Shown here: one piece after another, positions 17,769 through 24,744 of the stretch
Position numbering within the stretch: position 1 is the first letter of the stretch
Layout: each line of letters opens with the position of its first letter
Assembly: GCF_021390545.1 (NCBI RefSeq)
Contig: NZ_JAJUWR010000019.1
Span: 1 to 64,000 of the forward strand
Length of the DNA stretch: 64,000 bases
Source of the DNA: Algoriphagus sp. AGSA1
GTDB taxonomy: Bacteria; Bacteroidota; Bacteroidia; Cytophagales; Cyclobacteriaceae
Direction: 5' to 3'
Program-made: the position numbers and the translations under genes
Notes under the pieces: generated by a model
Databases searched by the model: none
The model's input: only the letters and a program-made list of their open reading frames with translations
Told to the model about the DNA's origin: nothing

Positions 17769-19391
17769 TTACCGTTCCACTTCGAGTTCTACCCTCCTGT
17801 TTTTGGCTCTGCCAGCTTCGGTGGCATTTGAAGCAAATGGTCTGGTGCCTCCCCAGCCTGATATTCTTAGGCTTTCAAAAGGCACCCCCTGGGTAATCAG
17901 GAAATCCCTGACACTACCAGCTCTTTCCAGAGAAAGTGCCTTGTTCAATCCAGGATCACCTGCATTATCCGTGTGTCCATGAATCCGTAGTTTCATTTCT
18001 GGATTTCCCACAAGAAAGTCTGCCAGTTCTTTCAGAGAAGCTATTGTCTCATCTCCTTCCAGTTCAGCTGTTCCCCGTTTGAAATTCACATTATCCAATA
18101 CTATTACATTCCCAGATTCCGCTTTTGTCATCAATACCACGGTTGGTTCTCCTGATTTGATTTCGCTGATCGGAACAGACGTTGGAAAATACCCCTCAGC
18201 ACTTACTTTTATCTCCCCTATCTGAGAGTCAATTAGTTCAGAGATTTTGATTAATTCGGTTTCCGAAGCGGAGACTGTACTCTCACCATTCTTCCAACTT
18301 ATGGTGAATGGCACCATTTTCTTGTTTTTAGCATCCACTACAAACCAAGTGATCGGCTCTTCTGTTTTCTCATCCTCTTCAGTCATTTTTACTTCAGGAA
18401 ACCCTGTTGCCGATGCGGGATAAATGGGTGTCACGGAAACAATCTTTGATTTTAGGGGTGATTCATTTTTTGTAATTGGTTCTGGGCTAGCGACAATAAA
18501 TTCCTCTGGTATAACCAATGGCACAATGACCTCAAAAGTCAATAAATCCGCAAAACCGTCACTATTTTGCGTACTGGTCCAGACTACTTCTTCCTCGTTG
18601 ATAAAGGTTACGGAGACTTCCGATCCAGGAGTATTAAGCTGCTCCCAAAGCACCGGCTTGCTCCAGTTTGCCCAATCATTTCCCATACGCTTAGCTATAT
18701 AGATATCCTTCCCCTTTGCTCCTTCGTGCATGTTGGAAGAAAAATACAATTGCCCTGATTTGGCATCATAGAATGGGCTCATTTCCTGACCAGGTGTATT
18801 TACAGCCGAACCTATATTGATAGGCCTTGACCATTCGATAGCCCCCTTTTTTTCGCTTACATAAATGTCCTCGTTTCCTCTACTATCCTTTCCCTTTCCT
18901 GAGAGAAAAATCACTTTTCCATCCGATCCTACACGGCCTGTAACCTGTCCCGAGAGGCTATCCAGTCCAGGCATAGCTACCTGCCGGAGAAAATTCCATT
19001 CAGTGCCAAATTTTGAATATTGGTAAATCCCAAATCTTGACCCTCCGGTATGATAAACCAACAGGGTAAGAAAATCTTCCAGTCCCAAAGAAAAATCGTA
19101 GCCATCTGTACTGAGATCAGCTCTGTGAACCGCCTCCTGCCATTCGCCTGTTTCTGATTTTTTGGTCATCCAGATATCCCCGGGATCTGTGATCCCCCCA
19201 ACATTATCCGGATGAAAAGCCCGGGTAAACAGCAAAGTATTCTCCCCAATCCATACAGGATTCATGTCGTCTTGAGGACTGTTGGCACCTGAAAGCGAGA
19301 CAACCTTCTGGGCCTGGCTATTTAATGAAAAACAAAAAGCAAGCAGCATGATGCCGCTTGCTTTAGAAAACACGTTAATAATTTTTTTCAT
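17769..19391 (-). CDS. PD40 beta-propeller protein with C-terminal OmpA domain
   Basis: This is an exported envelope protein of 540 residues. An N-terminal signal peptide ends near SLNSQAQ. WD40-like PD40 repeats follow (for example QLYFSSNMHEGAKGKDIY and VIFLSGKGKDSRGNEDIY), then a linker, then an OmpA/MotB peptidoglycan-binding domain with IHGHTDNAGDPGLNKALSLERA and NRRVELEV at the end. It starts 3 nt after the stop of the deoxyhypusine-synthase homologue, so the two are translated from one message. The combination suggests a periplasmic scaffold held to peptidoglycan; no specific function is known. Confidence 0.85.
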   Translation of the reverse strand: MKKIINVFSKASGIMLLAFCFSLNSQAQKVVSLSGANSPQDDMNPVWIGENTLLFTRAFHPDNVGGITDPGDIWMTKKSETGEWQEAVHRADLSTDGYDFSLGLEDFLTLLVYHTGGSRFGIYQYSKFGTEWNFLRQVAMPGLDSLSGQVTGRVGSDGKVIFLSGKGKDSRGNEDIYVSEKKGAIEWSRPINIGSAVNTPGQEMSPFYDAKSGQLYFSSNMHEGAKGKDIYIAKRMGNDWANWSKPVLWEQLNTPGSEVSVTFINEEEVVWTSTQNSDGFADLLTFEVIVPLVIPEEFIVASPEPITKNESPLKSKIVSVTPIYPASATGFPEVKMTEEDEKTEEPITWFVVDAKNKKMVPFTISWKNGESTVSASETELIKISELIDSQIGEIKVSAEGYFPTSVPISEIKSGEPTVVLMTKAESGNVIVLDNVNFKRGTAELEGDETIASLKELADFLVGNPEMKLRIHGHTDNAGDPGLNKALSLERAGSVRDFLITQGVPFESLRISGWGGTRPFASNATEAGRAKNRRVELEVER

Positions 19392-19394
19392 AAG

Positions 19395-20366
19395 TTATTG
19401 ATCTAGCACAATGGCAAATACCAATGGTGCTACAATCGTTGCATCAGACTCGATAATATATTTAGGTGTATCGATTCCAAGTTTCCCCCAGGTGATTTTT
19501 TCATTGGGTACAGCTCCGGAATAAGAACCGTAGGAAGTGGTCGAGTCAGAAATCTGACAGAAATAGCCCCACAGAGGCACGTTTTCTCTTTGTAGATCCT
19601 GATGCAACATCGGCACCACACATATAGGAAAGTCTCCTGCAATTCCCCCGCCAATCTGGAAAAAGCCTATAGTACTTTCGGTTGTAGCCGTATTTGTGTA
19701 CCATTCTGCCAGATACATCATGTACTCTATACCGGTCCTTACTGTATGTACATTCTTTACATCACCAGAGATCACGTGTCCCGCAAACATGTTTCCCAAC
19801 GTAGAATCCTCCCATCCAGGAACAATGATTGGGAGATTTTTCTTGGCTGCTTCCAACAACCAACTGTTTTTCGGATCTATTTGATATGAGCCTTCCAACT
19901 GGCCTGAAAGTAGGATTTTATAGAAAAACTCATGGGGAAAATAGGCTTCGCCAGCTTGGTCAGCTTTCACCCATTCTTCAAGGATCACATTTTCTATCCT
20001 ACGCATAGCCTCCATTTCGGGGATACACGTATCTGTGACGCGGTTCATGTGTCGCTCAACTAAATCCTGCTCCTGAGCAGGGGTAAGTTCCCTATAATTT
20101 GGAATCCGCTCGTAATAATCATGGGCTACCAAGTTGAAAACATCCTCTTCTAAGTTTGCTCCTGTACAGGTGATAATTTGAACTTTATCTTGGCGAATCA
20201 TCTCCGCTAGGGAAATCCCAAGCTCAGCTGTGGACATAGCTCCCGCGAGTGTCACCATCATCTTACCACCATTATCCAAATGGGTCTTATACCCTTCAGC
20301 GGCATCTATCAGTGCCGCAGCATTGAAGTGGCGGTAATTATGCTTTAAAAATTCAGTGATTTTCAT
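19395..20366 (-). CDS. Deoxyhypusine synthase family protein
   Basis: This 323-residue homologue of deoxyhypusine synthase transfers, in relatives, the aminobutyl group of spermidine to a lysine or an amine, using NAD+ and a lysine imine. The NAD-binding GAMSTAELG (42-50), TCTGANLEEDVFNLV (67-81) and the catalytic-lysine motif ITWGKLGID with K295 (equivalent to the human SWGKI lysine) are kept. Bacteria have no eIF5A/hypusine, so the acceptor is probably a polyamine or something undescribed. ATG 20366 is chosen over a start 36 nt earlier that would run through the promoter side. It is followed by the PD40-OmpA gene after 3 nt. Confidence 0.85.
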   Translation of the reverse strand: MKITEFLKHNYRHFNAAALIDAAEGYKTHLDNGGKMMVTLAGAMSTAELGISLAEMIRQDKVQIITCTGANLEEDVFNLVAHDYYERIPNYRELTPAQEQDLVERHMNRVTDTCIPEMEAMRRIENVILEEWVKADQAGEAYFPHEFFYKILLSGQLEGSYQIDPKNSWLLEAAKKNLPIIVPGWEDSTLGNMFAGHVISGDVKNVHTVRTGIEYMMYLAEWYTNTATTESTIGFFQIGGGIAGDFPICVVPMLHQDLQRENVPLWGYFCQISDSTTSYGSYSGAVPNEKITWGKLGIDTPKYIIESDATIVAPLVFAIVLDQ

Positions 20367-20410
20367 TCTATATTTTTTCGTTAGAGCATCAAAATTACCC
20401 AATTTTTTCC

Positions 20411-20445
20411 CACAAAAAAACCCAGCTTAAGCTTAAGCTGGGTTT
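20411..20445 (-). terminator. Intrinsic terminator of the OmpH-like gene
   Basis: A 13-bp stem (AAACCCAGCTTAA 20418-20430 with TTAAGCTGGGTTT 20433-20445) runs, on the minus strand, into a T-run. It separates the OmpH-like gene from the deoxyhypusine-synthase homologue. Confidence 0.88.
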
Positions 20446-20469
20446 CAATATTGAGATAGAGTTACAAAA

Positions 20470-21069
20470 TTACTTCGCAGTGTCAGTAGGTGCTGCAGTA
20501 TATTCCTTGTTTAATCCTTCAATCACAGAGGCCGTAAGGTCAAGGGCATCATTTCCATACCATACAGCTCCGCCTCTTGTATAGCTCAGAATCACCGAAA
20601 GGTTGTTTTCCTCAGCATATTTTTTCAAGTATTTCTGAACCCTATCATACACTTCACTGTAAAGAGCTGATTCATCAGAAGACAACTCCTGCATCAGATT
20701 ATCCCGGTAAGTCATTAGATTTTGTTCTTTTTTTGCAAGCTCTTCTTGCTTAGCTCTTGCCTGGTTCTGGGTCATGTTCCCTCCAGTCTGTTGGAAATTC
20801 TGAATTTCCTGTTCAAAACCCCTAGCTCTACTTTGAAGGTCGCCTTCAAATTTTTTGCCCTTCTCTGTCAGTTCTTCGGACTTCGTCTTGAAGTAATCGT
20901 ACTTATTGATCACACTATCAGTATAAACGAAAGCAATAGTCAAATCACCTTGATTAACTTCTTTAGCGGTTCCTTCGGTGGTAGTGGTGGAAGTTCCGGC
21001 CTTATCGCAGCCATATAGCAGCACTGTAGCAAGACTCAATGCACCGATTAATTTTAGTCCTCTTTTCAC
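20470..21069 (-). CDS. OmpH/Skp-family periplasmic chaperone-like lipoprotein
   Basis: This 199-residue protein has a lipoprotein signal (LYGCDKAG, C21) and a Thr-rich linker. An OmpH/Skp body follows: a beta strand IAFVYTDSVINKYDYF, a long charged coiled coil (about 60-135) and a C-terminal strand LSVILSYTRGGAVWYG. Skp proteins hold outer-membrane proteins during transit. The lipid anchor is unlike E. coli Skp but common in Bacteroidota. It has its own promoter and terminator. Confidence 0.85.
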   Translation of the reverse strand: MKRGLKLIGALSLATVLLYGCDKAGTSTTTTEGTAKEVNQGDLTIAFVYTDSVINKYDYFKTKSEELTEKGKKFEGDLQSRARGFEQEIQNFQQTGGNMTQNQARAKQEELAKKEQNLMTYRDNLMQELSSDESALYSEVYDRVQKYLKKYAEENNLSVILSYTRGGAVWYGNDALDLTASVIEGLNKEYTAAPTDTAK

Positions 21070-21097
21070 TTTGTTGATGTTATTGATTACAAGGGCG

Positions 21098-21126
21098 CAA
21101 ATATAAAGAAAGTATTGACTTTACAA
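21098..21126 (-). promoter_or_regulatory. Bacteroidota-type promoter of the OmpH-like gene
   Basis: On the minus strand TATATTTG (21105 to 21098) fits TAnnTTTG exactly, with TTG (21126-21124) 18 nt further upstream. The leader would be about 20 nt. Confidence 0.55.
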
Positions 21127-21172
21127 GAAAAGACTGTGAATCTCATAGGATTTTTAACCACAATACATACAC

Positions 21173-22075
21173 CTATGAATATAGATATTGGGCAATTCTA
21201 TATACCTGGGTATGGGCATCTACTATTTTGGAGACCTGTGAAGAATACCCTCCGCCCATACAGCACATAATAGGCACGCCAAGGGATTTACCTAAGTCAA
21301 GCACCATACTGTCCCGCTGCTGCACCCCTGTTAAGCTCATTGACAGCCTCCCTAGCGTGTCGCTTTCCAGTACATCCACCCCTGACTGATAAATAATAAA
21401 ATCCGGTGTAAAAACAGCCAATATCTTATCCAACTGGGTCTGAAGTATTTTCAAGTACTCGGCATCTCCAGTCCCATCAGCTAATGCATAATCAAGATCC
21501 GATGTGGTCTTTCTCATTGGGTAGTTCTTTTCCCCATGCATACTGAAGGTAAATACCTGAGGATTATCTTCAAAAATACTTGCGGTTCCATTGCCTTGAT
21601 GCACATCCAGATCAATAATCAGAATATTTTCAACAATCTGATTATCAATCAAATAATTAGATGTGATAGCAAGATCATTTAAAAGGCAAAACCCTTCGCC
21701 TCTATCAGCGAAAGCATGGTGAGTTCCGCCAGCTATATTCATTCCTATGCCGTATCGCATTGCGAAAAGCGCTGCCTGAATCGAACCATTCGCAATAGTG
21801 GTTTCTCTATTCACCAGTTCTTTTGTAAGGGGAAATCCTGTCGCCCGGATTTCTGACTTAGAAAGGGCCAGATTTTTAAGCTTATGCCAATATTGAGGGG
21901 TGTGGGTACTCATAATCCACTTTTCGTCCAAGGGCGCTGGTTCAAAAAAGTTCTCTTCATCAACTATCCCCTCATGCAACAACTGTCCGCGCAGCAGCTC
22001 GTACTTTAGCATAGGAAACCTATGTCCTTCGGGAAGAAGATGGTTATAAACAGTGGAAAAGGCAATTTTGAGCAT
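21173..22075 (-). CDS. Histone deacetylase / acetoin-utilisation / polyamine-deacetylase family protein
   Basis: This is a class I/II HDAC-like zinc amidohydrolase of 300 residues. It has the active-site GGTHHAF (116-122), the zinc motif IDLDVHQGNGT (about 153-163), YQSGVDVLESDTLG and the C-terminal CMGGGYS. Bacterial members deacetylate lysines, acetylpolyamines or acetoin-related substrates; the substrate is not evident here. The start codon directly follows the T-run of the hairpin at 22074-22102, an odd arrangement. It is a separate unit from the gene upstream unless transcription reads through. Confidence 0.85.
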   Translation of the reverse strand: MLKIAFSTVYNHLLPEGHRFPMLKYELLRGQLLHEGIVDEENFFEPAPLDEKWIMSTHTPQYWHKLKNLALSKSEIRATGFPLTKELVNRETTIANGSIQAALFAMRYGIGMNIAGGTHHAFADRGEGFCLLNDLAITSNYLIDNQIVENILIIDLDVHQGNGTASIFEDNPQVFTFSMHGEKNYPMRKTTSDLDYALADGTGDAEYLKILQTQLDKILAVFTPDFIIYQSGVDVLESDTLGRLSMSLTGVQQRDSMVLDLGKSLGVPIMCCMGGGYSSQVSKIVDAHTQVYRIAQYLYS

Positions 22076-22102
22076 AAAAAAACGCTTGTCGTCAGCAAGC
22101 GT
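22074..22102 (-). terminator. Hairpin with T-run directly before the HDAC start codon
   Basis: Read on the minus strand, ACGCTTG and CAAGCGT pair around a 7-nt loop and are followed by seven T residues that abut the ATG of the HDAC-like gene. It looks like the terminator of the gene at 22129-22692. Confidence 0.75.
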
Positions 22103-22128
22103 AGCTTAGAGTTTATATGGAAATCAAA

Positions 22129-22692
22129 TTAATCTTCTATATCCTCCTCTTCAGATTGGAAGGCATACATGGTGTCATCCAACTCAAGTGTATCGTCGTT
22201 GAATTCCTTGATAAAGTTTGAGATAACGATCTCATCAATGTGATCTACATTCAAAGCGGCATCCACCCCTATCCCGAAATCATGGTGCGTGTCCACGTCC
22301 ACAAATTCCTGCACTTTCACACTTTCTTCTTCCTCTATCTCCATGATAATCTCTGTGATAAACCAACCGATTTCCTCTTCTTCGCTGGTGAGTGGTTTTA
22401 AATTTCCGTTTTCATCCTCTTCGTAGGAGATTCCATTGAAATTCGGGAATTTCTGCGCAGCCTTATGTTCGGCAAGCTCATATACTTCACTTGCATGGTG
22501 TAATCTGAGCGTATATAATGCTGCATCGTAAATGACTTCCTTTCCCTGATACATTCCAATAAAATAGAAATTCACGAACTCATCGGAGTTTTCCTCATCG
22601 GGAATGATTTTAAACGGTTTCTTGAGCTGATCTAGCTCTTCCCTCAGCTCGCCGATACGCATAGGATCAAAACCTGGATTTGATATTGACAT
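22129..22692 (-). CDS. Acidic protein of unknown function (187 residues)
   Basis: I do not recognise a family. The protein is rich in Glu and Asp with an acidic C-terminus (QSEEEDIED), and contains a plausible alpha/beta core (VNFYFIGMYQGKEVIYDAAL near residue 40). It has no signal peptide and no membrane segment, so it is probably cytosolic. The middle EEEEIGWFITEII and EIEEEES segments look helical. The codon pattern and full-length frame make it a real gene. It ends 53 nt before the HDAC-like gene with a terminator between. Confidence 0.75.
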   Translation of the reverse strand: MSISNPGFDPMRIGELREELDQLKKPFKIIPDEENSDEFVNFYFIGMYQGKEVIYDAALYTLRLHHASEVYELAEHKAAQKFPNFNGISYEEDENGNLKPLTSEEEEIGWFITEIIMEIEEEESVKVQEFVDVDTHHDFGIGVDAALNVDHIDEIVISNFIKEFNDDTLELDDTMYAFQSEEEDIED

Positions 22693-22939
22693 GGGTCAAA
22701 TAGTTAAAGAATAGTTATTGTTCAGTGATTAGCGGTTCAATAGTACTAAATAGAATAGTAATATAGTATCAAAATCTAATCGATTTTAATTAAAACAACA
22801 AAGTCTGATAGAGAAATTGTTATAAAATTGTGCTATTCTTAGGATTATAATAACCTGAATAAGAAGTAAAAAGCACATTTTAACCTATCAGAAAAGCAAA
22901 AAAACAACGGAATTTAAAATTCAGGGAATTCCCTATCCC

Positions 22940-23305
22940 TTACTGGGTAAGATTCAAATTGTTGCCGAAAAGAGAATTTATGATACTCACGACTATTGCG
23001 AATAAAACTGCCCACCAAAAACCATCGACAGTAAAACCCGGAATAATCCGATCCGCCAGCATGATCATCAATGCATTGATCACCAACAAAAAAAGGCCGA
23101 GTGTCAGCACCGTTATAGGCAAGGTCAGCACTATCAAAAGAGGCTTCAGGGTAATATTAATCAGGATAATAACCGCTGCCAGCAAAAATCCAGTCATAAA
23201 GGTGTCTATATGAATACCTTTCAAGAAAAACTCGGCAATCAACACCGCTATCCCTCCAAGTAAGATTTTGACCAAAAGATCTAAAGGCTTGTTTCTCGTT
23301 CCCAT
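22940..23305 (-). CDS. PF04020-type small membrane protein (so-called phage holin family 4)
   Basis: This 121-residue protein has four hydrophobic spans, with the family segment INITLKPLLIVLTLPITVLTLGLFLLVINALM in the middle and a short polar C-terminus. Despite the family name these proteins are chromosomal membrane proteins of unknown function and not signs of a prophage; no phage gene is nearby. It stands alone, divergent from the desaturase. Confidence 0.85.
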   Translation of the reverse strand: MGTRNKPLDLLVKILLGGIAVLIAEFFLKGIHIDTFMTGFLLAAVIILINITLKPLLIVLTLPITVLTLGLFLLVINALMIMLADRIIPGFTVDGFWWAVLFAIVVSIINSLFGNNLNLTQ

Positions 23306-23388
23306 CCAATAAATTTACAGATAATGGTCAATATTTCAGAAAAAATGACAAATATCATCCCGAAAAAATGAATGGAACCTCGCTGGAA

Positions 23389-23420
23389 TTCGTTACTTGG
23401 ATTAGGTTGTCCTATATTTG
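23389..23420 (+). promoter_or_regulatory. Bacteroidota-type promoter of the desaturase gene
   Basis: The -7 box TATATTTG (23413-23420) matches TAnnTTTG, with TTCG (23389-23392) 20 nt upstream as an imperfect -33 box. Transcription near 23427 leaves about 20 nt before GTG 23448. Confidence 0.55.
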
Positions 23421-23447
23421 CAACTTTAACATTAAATCCTTCACCGA

Positions 23448-24197
23448 GTGATAATCATCATATTCTTCTTATTGCACTGGTATTTCTCCCTGTTTTGCCA
23501 AAGCTTCTTCCTTCACAGATATGCGGCCCATCAAATGTTCTATATGAACAAATTTTGGGAAAGGTTCTTCTATCTTTTCACATGGATGTGGCAGGGCAGC
23601 TCTTATTTGTCCCCTAGAGCTTATGCCATTCTACATAGGATGCACCACGCCTACAGTGACACCCCAAAAGATCCCCACAGCCCCCATCATACTGAAAATC
23701 TCTTCACAATGATGTGGAAGACCAAGAACATTTATAATGAGTACTTTTCTTTTCGCCTGAAACCGGAAGAAAGATTCTCCAGGGACATCCCTGATTGGAA
23801 CAGATTTGACAGATTTGCTGATACCATGCTGGTAAGGGTAAGCTGGGGGTTGCTGTATGTAGCTATTTATGTGTTGTGTATTTCAGTATTTGATTTGCCA
23901 GGTACCCATTGGTGGATGTATTTTCTGCTTCCTATCCATTTCCTGATGGGACCGGTACATGGAGCTATAGTCAACTGGAGTGGTCACAAATATGGTTATG
24001 CCAATTTTGACAACAACGATAAATCAAAAAACAGTCTTTTGCTCGATGTGCTGATGCTGGGTGAATTATTCCAGAATAATCATCACAAACTGCCAAACAG
24101 ACCTAATTTCGCAGTAAAATGGTATGAGTTTGACCCTACTTATCCAATTGTAAAATTGCTGCACATGACCAGGATCATCAAATTAAGACCTGCATAA
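23448..24197 (+). CDS. Acyl-CoA/fatty-acid desaturase
   Basis: This membrane di-iron desaturase of 249 residues introduces a double bond into acyl chains to adjust membrane fluidity. The histidine boxes are HRYAAH (about 23-28), HRMHH (about 63-67) and QNNHH near residue 210, with GHKYGYANF before the last. GTG 23448 is the start; it matches the promoter position, and the first residues are already membrane segment, so the protein is shorter at the N-terminus than many relatives. It is monocistronic with a terminator. Confidence 0.87.
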   Translation: MIIIIFFLLHWYFSLFCQSFFLHRYAAHQMFYMNKFWERFFYLFTWMWQGSSYLSPRAYAILHRMHHAYSDTPKDPHSPHHTENLFTMMWKTKNIYNEYFSFRLKPEERFSRDIPDWNRFDRFADTMLVRVSWGLLYVAIYVLCISVFDLPGTHWWMYFLLPIHFLMGPVHGAIVNWSGHKYGYANFDNNDKSKNSLLLDVLMLGELFQNNHHKLPNRPNFAVKWYEFDPTYPIVKLLHMTRIIKLRPA

Positions 24198-24201
24198 AAT
24201 T

Positions 24202-24226
24202 AACGGCCTCTTTGAGGCCGTTTTTG
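24202..24226 (+). terminator. Intrinsic terminator of the desaturase gene
   Basis: Stem AACGGCCTC (24202-24210) / GAGGCCGTT (24214-24222) with a 3-nt loop and a T-run, 4 nt after the stop codon. Confidence 0.9.
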
Positions 24227-24358
24227 TTGAAAAGGATAAAATATTATGTAAACGTCTAATCTCTTGAGATAAAAAAAATTAAAAGTAAAGGTGATTTTAT
24301 TTGCAATTGTGAAACTAAACCAATAATTTTCTAGCAATTAAAACTTAACGCCTTACTT

Positions 24359-24688
24359 ATGAAACCATTAACAAGAGCAGAAGAGGAAATCATGCAGATC
24401 CTCTGGGAGATAGAAAGGGGATTCGTGAAAGACATCCTTACTCCTATGACAGAACCAAAACCAGCCTACAATACTGTATCGACTATTGTGAGGATATTGG
24501 AGCGCAAGGGATTTGTCAGCCACAAATCCTACGGCAAAAGTCACGAGTATTTTCCTATAGTGTCCAAGGATGAATACAGGTCTTTTATTATCAAGAAAAT
24601 GCTGGATGGCTATTTTGAAAATTCCTTCGGAAAACTCACTGAATTTTTCAAAAATGATGAAACCCTGAATACCAAAACTTATCAGTAA
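24359..24688 (+). CDS. BlaI/MecI/CopY-family transcriptional repressor
   Basis: This 109-residue winged-helix regulator has LTRAEEEIMQILWEIE at the N-terminus, the recognition region AYNTVSTIVRILERKGFVSH and the wing SYGKSHEYFP, then a helical dimerisation tail. Family members repress beta-lactamase or copper genes and are normally inactivated by a BlaR1-type M56 peptidase encoded next door. No M56 gene is in the window, so this copy is an orphan or acts with a distant partner. Confidence 0.88.
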   Translation: MKPLTRAEEEIMQILWEIERGFVKDILTPMTEPKPAYNTVSTIVRILERKGFVSHKSYGKSHEYFPIVSKDEYRSFIIKKMLDGYFENSFGKLTEFFKNDETLNTKTYQ

Positions 24689-24706
24689 TCATTTGTGGAA
24701 AAATAA

Positions 24707-24738
24707 AAACCTGGTAGCCATACCAGGTTTTTTTTTGT
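24707..24738. terminator. Bidirectional terminator between BlaI-type gene and tricorn gene
   Basis: Stem AAACCTGGTA (24707-24716) / TACCAGGTTT (24721-24730) with T-rich flanks on both strands, serving convergent genes. Confidence 0.88.
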
Positions 24739-24744
24739 CTTTTT

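Noticed and set aside
22940..23305. Possible prophage from the name phage holin family
   Set aside because: PF04020 proteins are ordinary chromosomal membrane proteins, and no phage gene lies nearby.
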